NCBI GenBank assembly: GCA_036872755.1
Contig: JAVHNS010000001.1
Location: 3,596,001-3,660,000, forward strand
From: Orbilia blumenaviensis
Lineage: Eukaryota > Ascomycota > Orbiliomycetes > Orbiliales > Orbiliaceae
Length of the DNA stretch: 64,000 nt
Direction of reading: 5' to 3'
The notes beneath the pieces are model-generated. The model did no database searches and had not been told where the DNA came from. It worked only from the letters and a program-made list of their open reading frames with translations. Shown in pieces: positions 1 through 9,925 of the stretch (its first letter is position 1; each line of letters begins with the position of its first letter). The translations under genes were made by a program, and so were the position numbers.

Positions 1-888
1 GTCCGATACCCAGCGGATGAGGCAGATAGCCGGTTTCGAAATACCATAGTTTCCTCTGTGGTATGCTTGGTACCATACGTACTGTGTAGATACCTCTGTA
101 TGCTCCAGAATGTTCGGTGTATACGAATGCCAATCGGTTCACTCGAATCGAATCGATCCCTTGCCGCACAGTAGGTATCCCATGTCTGTATGTACCCGTT
201 GTGTACATGTACCTGTCTGTAAACACTACTATACCACGACAGATACAAAAGTCCCTGCACACGTCTCACGATCTCACCTTGTCAAGCGCCAAATCGTAGG
301 CTGGCTATTGTTGTTACTAAGGCACTCTTTTTTTTTTTTTTTTCCAGTTTGCCCTCATTTGCATTTTCGGCAGCTGGGAGAGTTTCGCTGCGGCCAACTA
401 GCCCATTTCTCTGACAATTCCGCCGAAAAAGTACCCGGTCTTTCCCGAAGTCCGGCACACCTGTTTCGCCTAGTCTCGGTCGGCTTGCTCGTTTAGCTTG
501 GAATGGCACCTTCGACGCAAAGCAATTGTTATGTTGTGATATCAACTTGAGAGCCTGTCCTTATGTTCGGATACCGATGGTATGCATCTCTTTCGCGGCA
601 CTACCTCGCCTGACAGAAGCCTAACACGGGGGTCGGTCACCTAACCATTTAGATTGTTTGGGACTCGGAGAGGGGTGCATCTTTCCGTAACGAGGAACCG
701 TCAACGACATCTACGTCTTCGGCTCCTCCGTACTCGGATCACAGATAGACATTATATCGTCGAACATACGGGACATAGTATTTACGGTCGGACGCTGGAT
801 GGGGAGGTAATTATATTTAACTGCTGTATCGCTATGATGCCACGGGTGTTCATTCGATTGTCTTCTGTATCTCCAAGCGGGATATCCA
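1..888. other. intergenic, no gene seen
   Basis: This is the left edge of the window, downstream of ARPC5. Open frames here (for example 110-496 on the plus strand) have no recognisable domain and run through a poly-T tract, so I do not call them. The stretch next to 888 should hold the ARPC5 3' UTR. Confidence 0.6.
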
Positions 889-1727
889 TCATACAGTTCT
901 TCTATCGGTCATCACCCGAACTATCGAGCCTAGTCCAGCTATCTCGACAACCTATGGCGCATAATTTTAGTATGATCTCCAATGCCTCTGTTTTGGTAAT
1001 ATTCGGGTATCCTACCTTCTCATGCCACGAGAGCAGTACGCTCATTCCACCGCTGGCTCCTCCAGAACCAACCTGAGGAGCGTCTTTCTTTGCCATTCCT
1101 TTGTACCTATTTTAATCGCACAGAGACACACGCAAGCCCAAACAGTCAGCCGTGTTTTCCACCCTAATAGTATAAAACAGCCGCCAAAAGTCTCTAGCCG
1201 ACGTACAGATACTTCATGAGGGTATCCAGAAGCTCGCTTCCAGCTTCCGAAGACGAGTATATCGTGTTCAATGTGGTTGACATCTCGGATTGTTTGATCG
1301 ATCCCAGAATTTCGACAATTGTAGTGCAGTGCAGGTCCTAAAGGAGTAGATCCAGGCCCCTTCCCGTCAGCATCCGTTTTCCATGTAGCAGCATATTTCC
1401 CACATTTTAGAGTCCATTTATAGCTCCCCAAGGTATCTCAAGCTCAAGCTCCAAGTTCTGTGTGGGTTGCTTGCTTTTGTAGCCTTTAGAAGTTGAATGG
1501 AGTACCTTTCCAGCATCATCGGCACCGTAAGGCACATTCTCCAGAGCTATCCGTAATGCCTCCGAGTTTTCGCCTCGCTGTAATAAACCTCTGCATTGCT
1601 GGCTGAGTTGTTGTATGGTAGATGCCGAGACGGGTTCGAACGGTGGGGAGAGCAATTCGGCGGGGTATTGGAGCTCAGGATCGAGTGCGTCTACGTCAAT
1701 GAGACGCCAGTTCTGGTTGGCAGCCAT
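889..1727 (-). CDS. ARPC5: Arp2/3 complex 16 kDa subunit (ARPC5 / p16-Arc)
   Basis: This is the smallest subunit of the Arp2/3 complex, which nucleates branched actin at cortical patches during endocytosis. I read four exons on the minus strand: 1506-1727, 1207-1337, 1016-1106 and 889-951, together 168 residues, the usual family length. Exon 1 gives MAANQNWRLIDVDALDPE and ends at DDAGK before GTACT. Exon 2 contains VEILGSIKQSEM and ends in LMKYL. Exon 3 carries a Gly-rich linker and MSVLLSWHEK. Exon 4 gives VVEIAGLGSIVRVMTDRRTV followed by TGA, the hallmark C-terminus of the family. All junctions are GT-AG and keep the frame. The gene diverges from the Rab5-type gene at 2485. The identification is firm; only the exact exon 2 acceptor (TTTAG before GACCTG) is a little less certain. 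Confidence 0.93.
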
Positions 1728-2484
1728 GGTGTAGAAACGATACGCGGTGTTCTTTTTTTTTCGGAGGTATAAGGCGCGAGAGAGAGAAAGAATCTAGAGG
1801 AGAGGTTGATGTATCCTCGAGGCAGTTCCGTGATATCTCTCGAGAGCAAGTACCTCGTGTGTGGAGTGATACGGCTGCAGGCTGACGAGGTGTTGCTGCC
1901 TCCGAGGGTGTTTGTTCCCAGGCCTACTTGGCCACAGCGCACATTCCAGCACTGCCTAAAATGCACCACCAAGACCGGCCCAAGCAGGGTACGTAAGGTG
2001 CTTTGCTTGCGTATTTACTGCTTGGTATTTATATTGGCCCCGGCCAACCAGCCAGCTCTAGCTAACGAACAAACGAACAGGACAGGCAAAGGCGGGCTGT
2101 TAGCTCGGAATAACATTTGCTTTTTTTGTTTTTTTTGGCCTGCCTGTGACGAAAGCTTCCCAGCTTGGCTATCACATCTCTCTTTCTCTTTCCTCGCTGT
2201 GTGCTGTACTATACTGTGCTGTGCCCATCTCTCTTTATTTTTGCTTGGTGCTGGTTACTGGTAAGTAACAGGTTGAAGTAAGTTAAACGTACTTCATTCA
2301 CCATCCACATCCATCCATCCATCATCCGGCCATCCTTCCCATCCATCACCTTTCGTCACCGTCACCGACACCTCGGCGCCTAAACCCTTTTACTTTGCCA
2401 ATATCCTCACCTCACTCCCACTTATCGCTCATAACTCCCGAGCTGTTCTCTCATCTGATATAGGCTCCTAAGCTCTTCTGCATA
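1728..2484. promoter_or_regulatory. shared divergent promoter region of ARPC5 and Rab5-type gene
   Basis: These 757 bp separate two start codons that point away from each other, so both promoters and 5' UTRs must lie here. The half nearer the Rab gene is pyrimidine-rich (about 2140-2460, many CATCC and CTCAC runs), typical of a fungal 5' leader. I saw no convincing single TATA element. That the two genes, both in the endocytic pathway, are co-regulated is inference from layout. Confidence 0.55.
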
Positions 2485-3470
2485 ATGGCTGAAGGTCCAA
2501 AGCCAAGCTCCAGTGTCAAGCTGGTCCTGTTGGGGGAAGCCGCTGTCGGAAAGGTACATCCTCCCGCGCGTCGTCATTTATCGGCTATTACAAGGATGTC
2601 TATGAACCAGAGAAATCACTAACCCCGCCAACAATCTTCTCCAGTCTTCCCTAGTTCTAAGATTCGTGAACGATGATTTCCAGGAAAACAGAGAACCTAC
2701 TATCGGAGGTATGCTTCATCTCCTCCTACTCACTCGCTCACTACTCCTACTCTTACATATGCATACCTTTTGCTTTACAAAAGCTGACACAGAAGCTTCA
2801 TAGCCGCCTTCTTGACACAGAAATGCAGTCTTCCAAACCGGACAATCAAGTTCGAGATATGGTGTGTAACCTCTCAGATGTCCCTGGATCGTAGCCTCCC
2901 GCTGACGTGCCTACTCCCAGGGATACTGCCGGCCAAGAACGTTTCGCTTCGCTAGCTCCCATGTACTACCGTAATGCTCAATCAGCTCTCGTCGTTTATG
3001 ACCTCACCAAGGCCTCCTCTCTCGCAAAAGCGAAACACTGGGTTGCCGAGCTACAGCGCCAAGCATCTCCGGGAATAGTAATCGCCCTTGTTGGCAACAA
3101 GCTCGATCTAACCAACCAGTCGACAGGACTAGAGGGATCCATGGGTGGACTGTCGTTATCCAATGCTGCTGGTGACGGTGATGATGATGAAGAGGAGGAG
3201 GGAGACGCCAGGCAGATTACAACGGCCGAAGCTAAGAGCTACGCTGATGAGGAGGGATTGTTGTTCTTCGAGACCAGCGCTAAGACCGGGCATAACGTTC
3301 AAGAAGTGTTTACTGCTATTGCAAATGCAATCCCAGAGAGCACCTTGAAGACAAGGGGTGGGCCGGGCTCTGGCCGAGCCGGTGGTGGTGCGACAGACAC
3401 ATTTGGAGGATCCGGTGGCGTCAATCTTTCTGCTGTTGGAGAAACCAACAAGGACGGCTGCGCCTGTTAA
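2485..3470 (+). CDS. VPS21: Rab5-type small GTPase (Ypt5/Vps21 family)
   Basis: This is a Rab GTPase of the early-endosome Rab5 class; it recruits effectors for endosome fusion and vacuolar sorting. Exons are 2485-2553, 2645-2708, 2804-2861 and 2921-3470, giving 246 residues. Visible motifs in order are the P-loop GEAAVGKSSLVLRF (about residues 17-30), effector loop [11 protein letters not shown], then [13 protein letters not shown] with switch II (DTAGQE), NKLDL (guanine base binding), ETSAKT, and a C-terminal CAC for double geranylgeranylation. [12 protein letters not shown] is typical of Rab5. Two oddities lengthen it beyond the usual 210-220 residues: an acidic insertion ([12 protein letters not shown]) between NKLDL and the following helix, and a long Gly-rich hypervariable tail. 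The exon phases (0, 1, 2) all agree with the frame. Confidence 0.95.
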
Positions 3471-4524
3471 ACACGCAAAGCGCAAACTTAGAGGATTGAT
3501 GCTCTCTAGAATGACATACACCAAGCACAGGATATACCACTCCGACGGGACAATTCCATCCCTGCTCTCTTTCCCCTTCTCTCTCTACCACTCTCTGACT
3601 TCCGATCTTTCCCTCTCTTCTATATTTCCTATCAAAGTTTCTTATTCTTCTTCTCTTTTACAAGATCTTGATATACTACATTGCGGCTACTTCGGGTTCA
3701 GGTGTTGTCTTCCCATCGCGATTCCCCACTGGTTTCCTTTTTTATTATACTGTTTTTCTTTCGTTTTTTTATTACCTCTGGTATCTCCCATATTCTCAAT
3801 CGAAAGATCCGATAGTTTGACTATGGAGTAATTAGTATTTTCGATTCCCATGATAGTGGCTCATATAATATACGATCAGATGCACCGCCTTATTCCGATA
3901 ATCACTGCGCTAGGTAACAATCGTAAGCCTAGACTCTAAATGATAAGCTGTAAAGTCCAAGGTCAGTGGCCACGTGGTAGAATTAAATGAAGCCCGGCGA
4001 AGAGATCCTCTTGCATGTAAAGTGTAGATCTCGGTAGGTCTTTGCAAGATCTATCAATACCTTTTAAGCTCGAATTAGAATCGATTCTCGAGGATTCCAA
4101 ATGCAACAATAACAACTCACTCCCGGGGCCCTTCCAACAGTAGTTTAAAAAATGTGTTGCCTGTGTAGTGTCCAGTTACGAGACTCAATGCTGGACAGAT
4201 CATATCTGCCCTCTGTAAACCAAATTCGGTCCTTCATTTCGATTACAGGATATTCGGTGCATGGAATATTAAGATTAAAAGTTAAATACATGGCTGTGGG
4301 CAAGCTATTCTAATAAAAGTTTAACATGCTGACTGGAAAACTATCGCAATTGTCAGGGTGGAGACAAACCAGGTCTCGGAGAATAAAATGGACCAATAGT
4401 ACATACAATGCTGACGTATCTAAACGTAGCATTGTACTGGTCCCGATAAAAACAAAAGGCCCATGCTTCGGTATTGAAAAAAGAAAAATAGTAAGTATTT
4501 GCACAGAAAAGAAAGTCTGCCGTT
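3471..4524. other. convergent intergenic region
   Basis: This lies between the 3' ends of the Rab gene and the 743-residue gene. It starts with a pyrimidine-rich 3' UTR-like stretch (about 3540-3660) and then turns AT-rich. I see no RNA gene, no repeat and no coding frame worth calling. Confidence 0.6.
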
Positions 4525-6756
4525 TCAATCAGCAGCTGTGATCCGTGGTATAATGGATCCGGTGACTTCAATGACATCCTCCATGCCCAACTCCGCCTCA
4601 CCTATTGTCATTCCCTCATTTGGTTTTCGAGCTCCTTCTATTCTCTCACGTTTCTCTTTTTTAATCCTCTTTCTCTCTCGTCGTCTATACTTCCTATCTC
4701 TATGATCGTCTGAATCTTCAGAGTCACAGAGGAGCTCGAGTGTTGGTGTATCAGAGTCAAGAACTAGGTCCTCCGAGTCCGAATAGTCGTCGAGTGGTCG
4801 AGAGCTCGGTTTATGGAATATTTCCAATGTGCCTTCGTCTGTCTCTGGCTTAATTTCAGGGTGTCGAAGTACCCGTGTAAACCTGTTGAAATCGGAGGAT
4901 TCTGGGGTGCTGGTACGGGTTTGGGGAAACCGTGTCATAGGGTAGAAGTATTCTTCATGAGGATATTCTCCCCAGGCCCCAGGCCCCATATATATATTCG
5001 TGCCCGTATCCATATCCATATCCATATCCATATCCATATCCATACTCCTATTCATATCCCTATACATAGCCATATCCACATCCATATCTGGACCCAGACC
5101 TAGACCCATATCCATACCCATACTTGTACTCATACCCATATACATATCCATCCCCATATTCCTTTCCGCCATCTTACTCTTCTTCTTATCCTTCTTATCC
5201 TTCTTCTTCTCCTCCTTCTTCTTCTTCATCATCTTCATAGCCTTCTTCTCTTTCTCCTCTTCCTTTCCGTGTTCGTGCTCATATGGATGATCTGTTTCTA
5301 TCTCCTCGTGAGTATCATACCAACTATCATTGTCATCCTCCGCGTGGTATGGGTGATTTGATGGGCTCGGCAATGAAATATGCAATTTGTTCGAAAATGA
5401 TCTCTCTAATGTCCTAACACTACCAACTCCAGAAACAGGGCCGGGTGTCTTCTTGAGCTCCATTGCAGCTTGTTGGCGTGTGACAGGGGCGAATGAAGAG
5501 TCCATGTTGTAGATTGTTAGTTCGTCGTTATTAAGGCTGACTCTTCTAACTTTGAGAGTCGTCTTTTTGGAAGGGCCTGGGATCACTGGAAACCGTTCGT
5601 CCGGTATGATTTGGAGAGTCGAGTTTTCAACCACAGTGTTTAGTTTGGAAGGGATAAATCCTAGGTTGGTTGTTGGTGGAGTGGCGGGACCACTGATGTC
5701 CATGCCAAAACCTGGGGACGGGGAGGCAGCAGGTTGGTTTTGGAAGTTATGGCAAAGAAGCGGGTCTAGTTGGTAGATAAGTGGGATTGCTGGTGGTATT
5801 CGTGTGGCTCGTTCTCTCCGGGCCGTTTCTCTTATTTCTGCAGCGCTTAAACCTTTTCTTTGGGGCGGTTTAAGGATTGAGTCTTTTGTTGTAGTCGTAA
5901 ACTTAGGACGCTTAGCAGACTCTAGCGAGGGGGTTATATGTGGAGTTCGCTTTCGTTTACGAGGCGGGGTTGCTGGAGGTTGGATACTGGAAAAGGCTTC
6001 CCAAGGTGGCTCAGAGATGTGCCAGTACAGTTCATCGAGAGAGAACTGTGGTGGGTGATATGTTTGTGGTGAAGGGCAATTGTGGGTTGATTGGGGTGAC
6101 TTCATGTCTTTGGAAGAACACCCAGCCATTGAGTGGTCTGGGTTGAAGATAAAAGACGGAATCGAAGGGTTAACCTCCACAAATGCATCGATTATCGATT
6201 TTCTCAGACTGGTCTCCCTAAGAACCACATCGAGCATAGCCACTACTGACGCCTTCGCTGACGGATCAGATGCGTATTTAGGGAAATCCGCCCCAGGACT
6301 GCCATCTGTCGCATCCAAAACCTTGACATTCAGGTTAATCCGCATCATCTCCAGTCGCCGCCCGAATGTTTGGAAGACCTTATGGACAACCTCGGGAGGA
6401 AGAGGAGCGTGTCGGCCTAAAATGTACTTAGCATGATGCCTGGCAAGCTGATTCCTCGTCCACGGGTGTAATCGGAAAATCGACTTCCCCGTCACGAAGT
6501 CGACCTCCTCGATGGTCCCATATATCGGAGTCTCGCCGCCCCAGAAAACCATATCTGGGCATAGACGCCATGTTCCCAATCTGAGGGCTAGCTCGAAGAT
6601 GACCTTCCAATCAAAGATTGAAATGTTCCTGGGATCGGTATCCTTGATCCCCCCTACGCCGACGAAATATCGCCAGCGAGCAATTTTGGAGTCCGCCCAC
6701 CACTCCAGGGGCTCGGACGGAACGATGACAGTTAGAGTTGGGGCGATGGAATCCAT
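4525..6756 (-). CDS. hypothetical protein with Met-Asp repeat and Lys-rich region, 743 aa
   Basis: I do not recognise the family. One uninterrupted frame runs from ATGGATTCCATC to TGA. The first 200 residues look globular and Trp-rich (EPLEWWADSKIARWRYFVG, WRLCPDMVFWGG) and may be a lineage-specific folded domain. Residues about 260-480 are Pro/Ser-rich with a basic PRKRKRTPH patch, a possible nuclear signal. A long Lys/Glu run (about 515-550) is followed by a Met/Asp/Gly-rich tract ending in repeated MD units, encoded by tandem ATGGAT hexamers near 5007-5045. The C-terminus is acidic, then basic (YRRRERKRIKKEKRERIEG). I infer a nuclear protein; no enzymatic motif is visible. The length and intact frame through low-complexity DNA support it as a real gene. 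Confidence 0.75.
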   Translation of the reverse strand: MDSIAPTLTVIVPSEPLEWWADSKIARWRYFVGVGGIKDTDPRNISIFDWKVIFELALRLGTWRLCPDMVFWGGETPIYGTIEEVDFVTGKSIFRLHPWTRNQLARHHAKYILGRHAPLPPEVVHKVFQTFGRRLEMMRINLNVKVLDATDGSPGADFPKYASDPSAKASVVAMLDVVLRETSLRKSIIDAFVEVNPSIPSFIFNPDHSMAGCSSKDMKSPQSTHNCPSPQTYHPPQFSLDELYWHISEPPWEAFSSIQPPATPPRKRKRTPHITPSLESAKRPKFTTTTKDSILKPPQRKGLSAAEIRETARRERATRIPPAIPLIYQLDPLLCHNFQNQPAASPSPGFGMDISGPATPPTTNLGFIPSKLNTVVENSTLQIIPDERFPVIPGPSKKTTLKVRRVSLNNDELTIYNMDSSFAPVTRQQAAMELKKTPGPVSGVGSVRTLERSFSNKLHISLPSPSNHPYHAEDDNDSWYDTHEEIETDHPYEHEHGKEEEKEKKAMKMMKKKKEEKKKDKKDKKKSKMAERNMGMDMYMGMSTSMGMDMGLGLGPDMDVDMAMYRDMNRSMDMDMDMDMDMDTGTNIYMGPGAWGEYPHEEYFYPMTRFPQTRTSTPESSDFNRFTRVLRHPEIKPETDEGTLEIFHKPSSRPLDDYSDSEDLVLDSDTPTLELLCDSEDSDDHRDRKYRRRERKRIKKEKRERIEGARKPNEGMTIGEAELGMEDVIEVTGSIIPRITAAD
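5007..5045. repeat. ATGGAT hexanucleotide microsatellite inside a coding region
   Basis: On the plus strand this reads as about six tandem CATATC units, equal to ATGGAT on the coding strand. It encodes consecutive Met-Asp pairs in the 743-residue protein. Because the unit is 6 bp, length changes keep the frame. Confidence 0.9.
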
Positions 6757-9700
6757 GCCGATTTTGATGAAAGGAGAGCAGGGCCTCGATGTAGTTGACA
6801 GGAAGAGATGGTATGATCGCGATGGTGGTGATGATGATAGTTATGATGATAATAATTATGATGATGAGGAGGTTGGAATTGGGGGTTCGGAATTCAGAAT
6901 TGGACAAATACAGGTGCGATTCTGAGAAAGAGACTGATTACGGCTCTCGAATCTAATGCTGCAAATACGACGTGGCTCTGAGGGTATTGCTAACACTCCG
7001 CCGAGTTCTTAGTATCGCTACTACAAATTGTATATGCCTAGGACCTATAGCATCAAGCTGTTGGCACCTCCCCTGATGAGACACCGTAACTTGAGGATAG
7101 ACTATTATTGATCCCATGGCCTCGACGGGTGAACAAAGACGAGTGGTGTGGGTAGAGTTATAGAGGTTTATTTGAAAACAAGAGTACCGGGTGATAGTAC
7201 TCCCGTGCCTCTTTGCCGCTCGAGCTCGAGATGTATATGGATGGGACTCTTTCGCGTCGGTCGATGTGAGGACTCTGATTTCTTGAGGGCATCATCGTTC
7301 TAAACTAGGTACTTGCAATGATGTACCGACAGTATTGCTAACTTCTCTTAAATTTGTTAAACTCGCCATAGAAGCAATGGAATATTATAGCGTATCCCCG
7401 AATTTAGGTCAGCCTCTAGATCTCTACTTTGTTTCGGACCAGTCAACTGTTTCAAGGGAAATCGGAAAGCCCTAGACGTCAGTTGTAGAAATCTGTTCGA
7501 ATTCGCCATCTCGGACATGCATGGTTGTCAATGAGCTACAGACTTGGCATATCTTGTTTGCGCCCCCGGACAAGGGATAGCTGCTGGAAAAACTGTTGGC
7601 TATTCGGACATTATTTGGCATCCTTCCGGCCGAATTCGAAATTCTGAACTGCGAGCTGCAGAAGGTGTTCGTCTTGTGGACATTTTGTTGCATTTTGGCA
7701 ATTGACACTTTATTTAGGCATATCCAACGGCTCCCTCTTAACTTCGAAACCTCCTTTACTCGCTTGACAAAGACCTGAATAACCAACTCTGAAACCCCAG
7801 TTCGAACGCACAGATCAGACCCCAAAAAATCCACAAATTCCAAAAAAGCTCCTGTGACTTGGGAAGAGAACCAATGGCCAATGCAGTACCAAGGTCACTT
7901 TTTTATGCATAACGAAACCATAATTCTTTTCAGGCAGCCAGATCCTCGTGATAGCTAGCATACCGGCTTTGCATATATTACAGGCAATTAATAGCACCCC
8001 ATGGGCACAGTACTCCAGAAACAGCCAAATGGACCCTTGAAATGCTAGTATTTCGCCGCAGGGATCGGTATATGCCGCCCGGCAGAACACGTTTTTTTGA
8101 CCTGGCATCCTGGTTATCGGTCCTGCGGGCGGACCAAAGCTCCAGTTGCTCACATTGCAACGCTGCATGAAGAAATGAGGGGGTGGTTGTGTTACTATCA
8201 AAGAGCCAGCAGCAATACGAGAAGTTGAGCATGAGCAAGTTCACTTTCACGGAAAATGAAGCTAACGATATCTAGGAAACGCACAGACAAAGGGAATGGC
8301 TGAGTCCTGTCCTTCTTGAGAATGGGGTTAGTCGGCCGCGTCCCGAGTCAGCACCGCAGCTGGAGCTGCACTAAAAGCGAACCACAAGGTCGATTGCGTA
8401 TGAACAAAGGTAGATGGAGCTAGAGACGGGACATGGAACAGCGACTTTAGAACTCTTGGCATATGGGGAACGCCGTTGATCACGGGCTTCGTAAAGCCTT
8501 AGTCAGTGCGTTAGCCCTCATCGACAAATACAGAGTTCAGTGGTGTTACCATGGAACTGCGCCATGGTCTGTTTTAATTTTTGCATTCGCTGACTTGACG
8601 TATAGCAGACGGGTCTGTAACTGACGGAATATGCAAAGGAGATCATTATAGTCTGGTAGAGTGGGCGTCGTTCTCCACTTCCTCCCAGGCTGGCTTGATT
8701 AGATTCCAAAGGGCTGTCACGGCGCTGTCGAGCCCACTGCATCCCGTTCCCATCCCCAAGCCGTTCTTAACCACCTTGCATTGTGCAGGGATGTGATATC
8801 TCGAGAGGCTTGCGGACATTAAAAAATCAAGCAGCCAACGTCAGATTTAGCACACGAAAAGGAGAAGAAACAGGACCTGTCCCAGTCCGCCACTTTTTTT
8901 TTTTATCTCCCTCCTCTGCCATCATTTCCCTGACCCTCGAAATCACTCACCCGTCGATACTTTCTATCATCATCCTCCGCCCCGGCTGTCAAAGTTGGAT
9001 CCCGATCCCGCCGCCGCCGTTCACTTAAGAAGCATATTTTCGCTTGGAACTTGTACCCGGCCACCGGCTATCAATCGAACGCCCTGCACTTTAAACGAAC
9101 AGCCAGAAGGGCGAGTGGAAAAAGCAAAATAGGTTTTTAATCTCCCACCTCGAAATCCGGGGAACCGCAACCGAACCCTATAAAACTCGTTGTCGCAATC
9201 TCTCCCAAAACTGTATTTTGCATTCCGTAATCAAGCTTTTTTTTGTTGTCTCTGCCCCTTTGAAAAAAAAAAAACTGGAATAGGAGTGCCCTAGTGCCCT
9301 AGTGCCAAATACACGATAAGAGCTTCGACATCGTATCTTGAATTGCGAATCGAATCTCTCAACTACTTCCCCGAGTGTCCTTCGGCTATTGATATCGCTG
9401 CGTTGCTTTTTTTCTCCTGGTTCCGGAGTGCCCAAGCTGGGATATATCGATCTTCAGGGCACCTTCTTGCTTCGACTGTACCACATCCCTTTAGGATTTC
9501 GGATGCCCGCAGCTATTGCAACTGCAGCTGGCCCATAAGGACCACATTCCCTCGGGATTTACCTACACTCTGACACGGTTCATTTTAAATTTTTATAAAT
9601 ATTTCGAGTTCACACGTCGTCTGAAATACTATATTTCGAGCCTGCTAGATACCTTACCTTTATTTTAAAACCTCCCTTCGTCACGATAGGATTGGATTTA

Positions 9701-9925
9701 TACCTGCTTCCCGTGAGCGACATCTGGCACCCTATGTTTGGCGTCTCTTTGTTGCACCGAGATTCAATAAACTGCCTTCGCCAGCTTTCGTTAATATACC
9801 CAAGTGCTTCAGGACGTTCCATTATGTCGATACATCCACTGTCCAGAATACCTTAAGATCCTGAGAGTCGATTTCCCCGCTTCAGGTGGCGTCAGAAGCG
9901 GGAGCTGTTTTTCATTACATTACGG
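6757..9925. other. intergenic, divergent promoters, no gene seen
   Basis: This 3.2-kb spacer lies between two genes that diverge. Next to 6757 is a short ATG/ATT-rich run (6829-6870, GATGAT repeats). From about 8880 to 9800 the strand is pyrimidine-rich with T tracts and fits a long leader for the Zn2Cys6 gene. Small frames at 7472-8250 lack domain signals and I do not call them. Confidence 0.55.

Noticed and set aside
110..496. 128-codon plus-strand frame at the left edge
   Set aside because: It crosses a poly-T tract (a run of Phe) and shows no domain or leader structure.
654..1076. 140-codon plus-strand frame
   Set aside because: It lies antisense to the ARPC5 terminal exons, whose protein match is clear.
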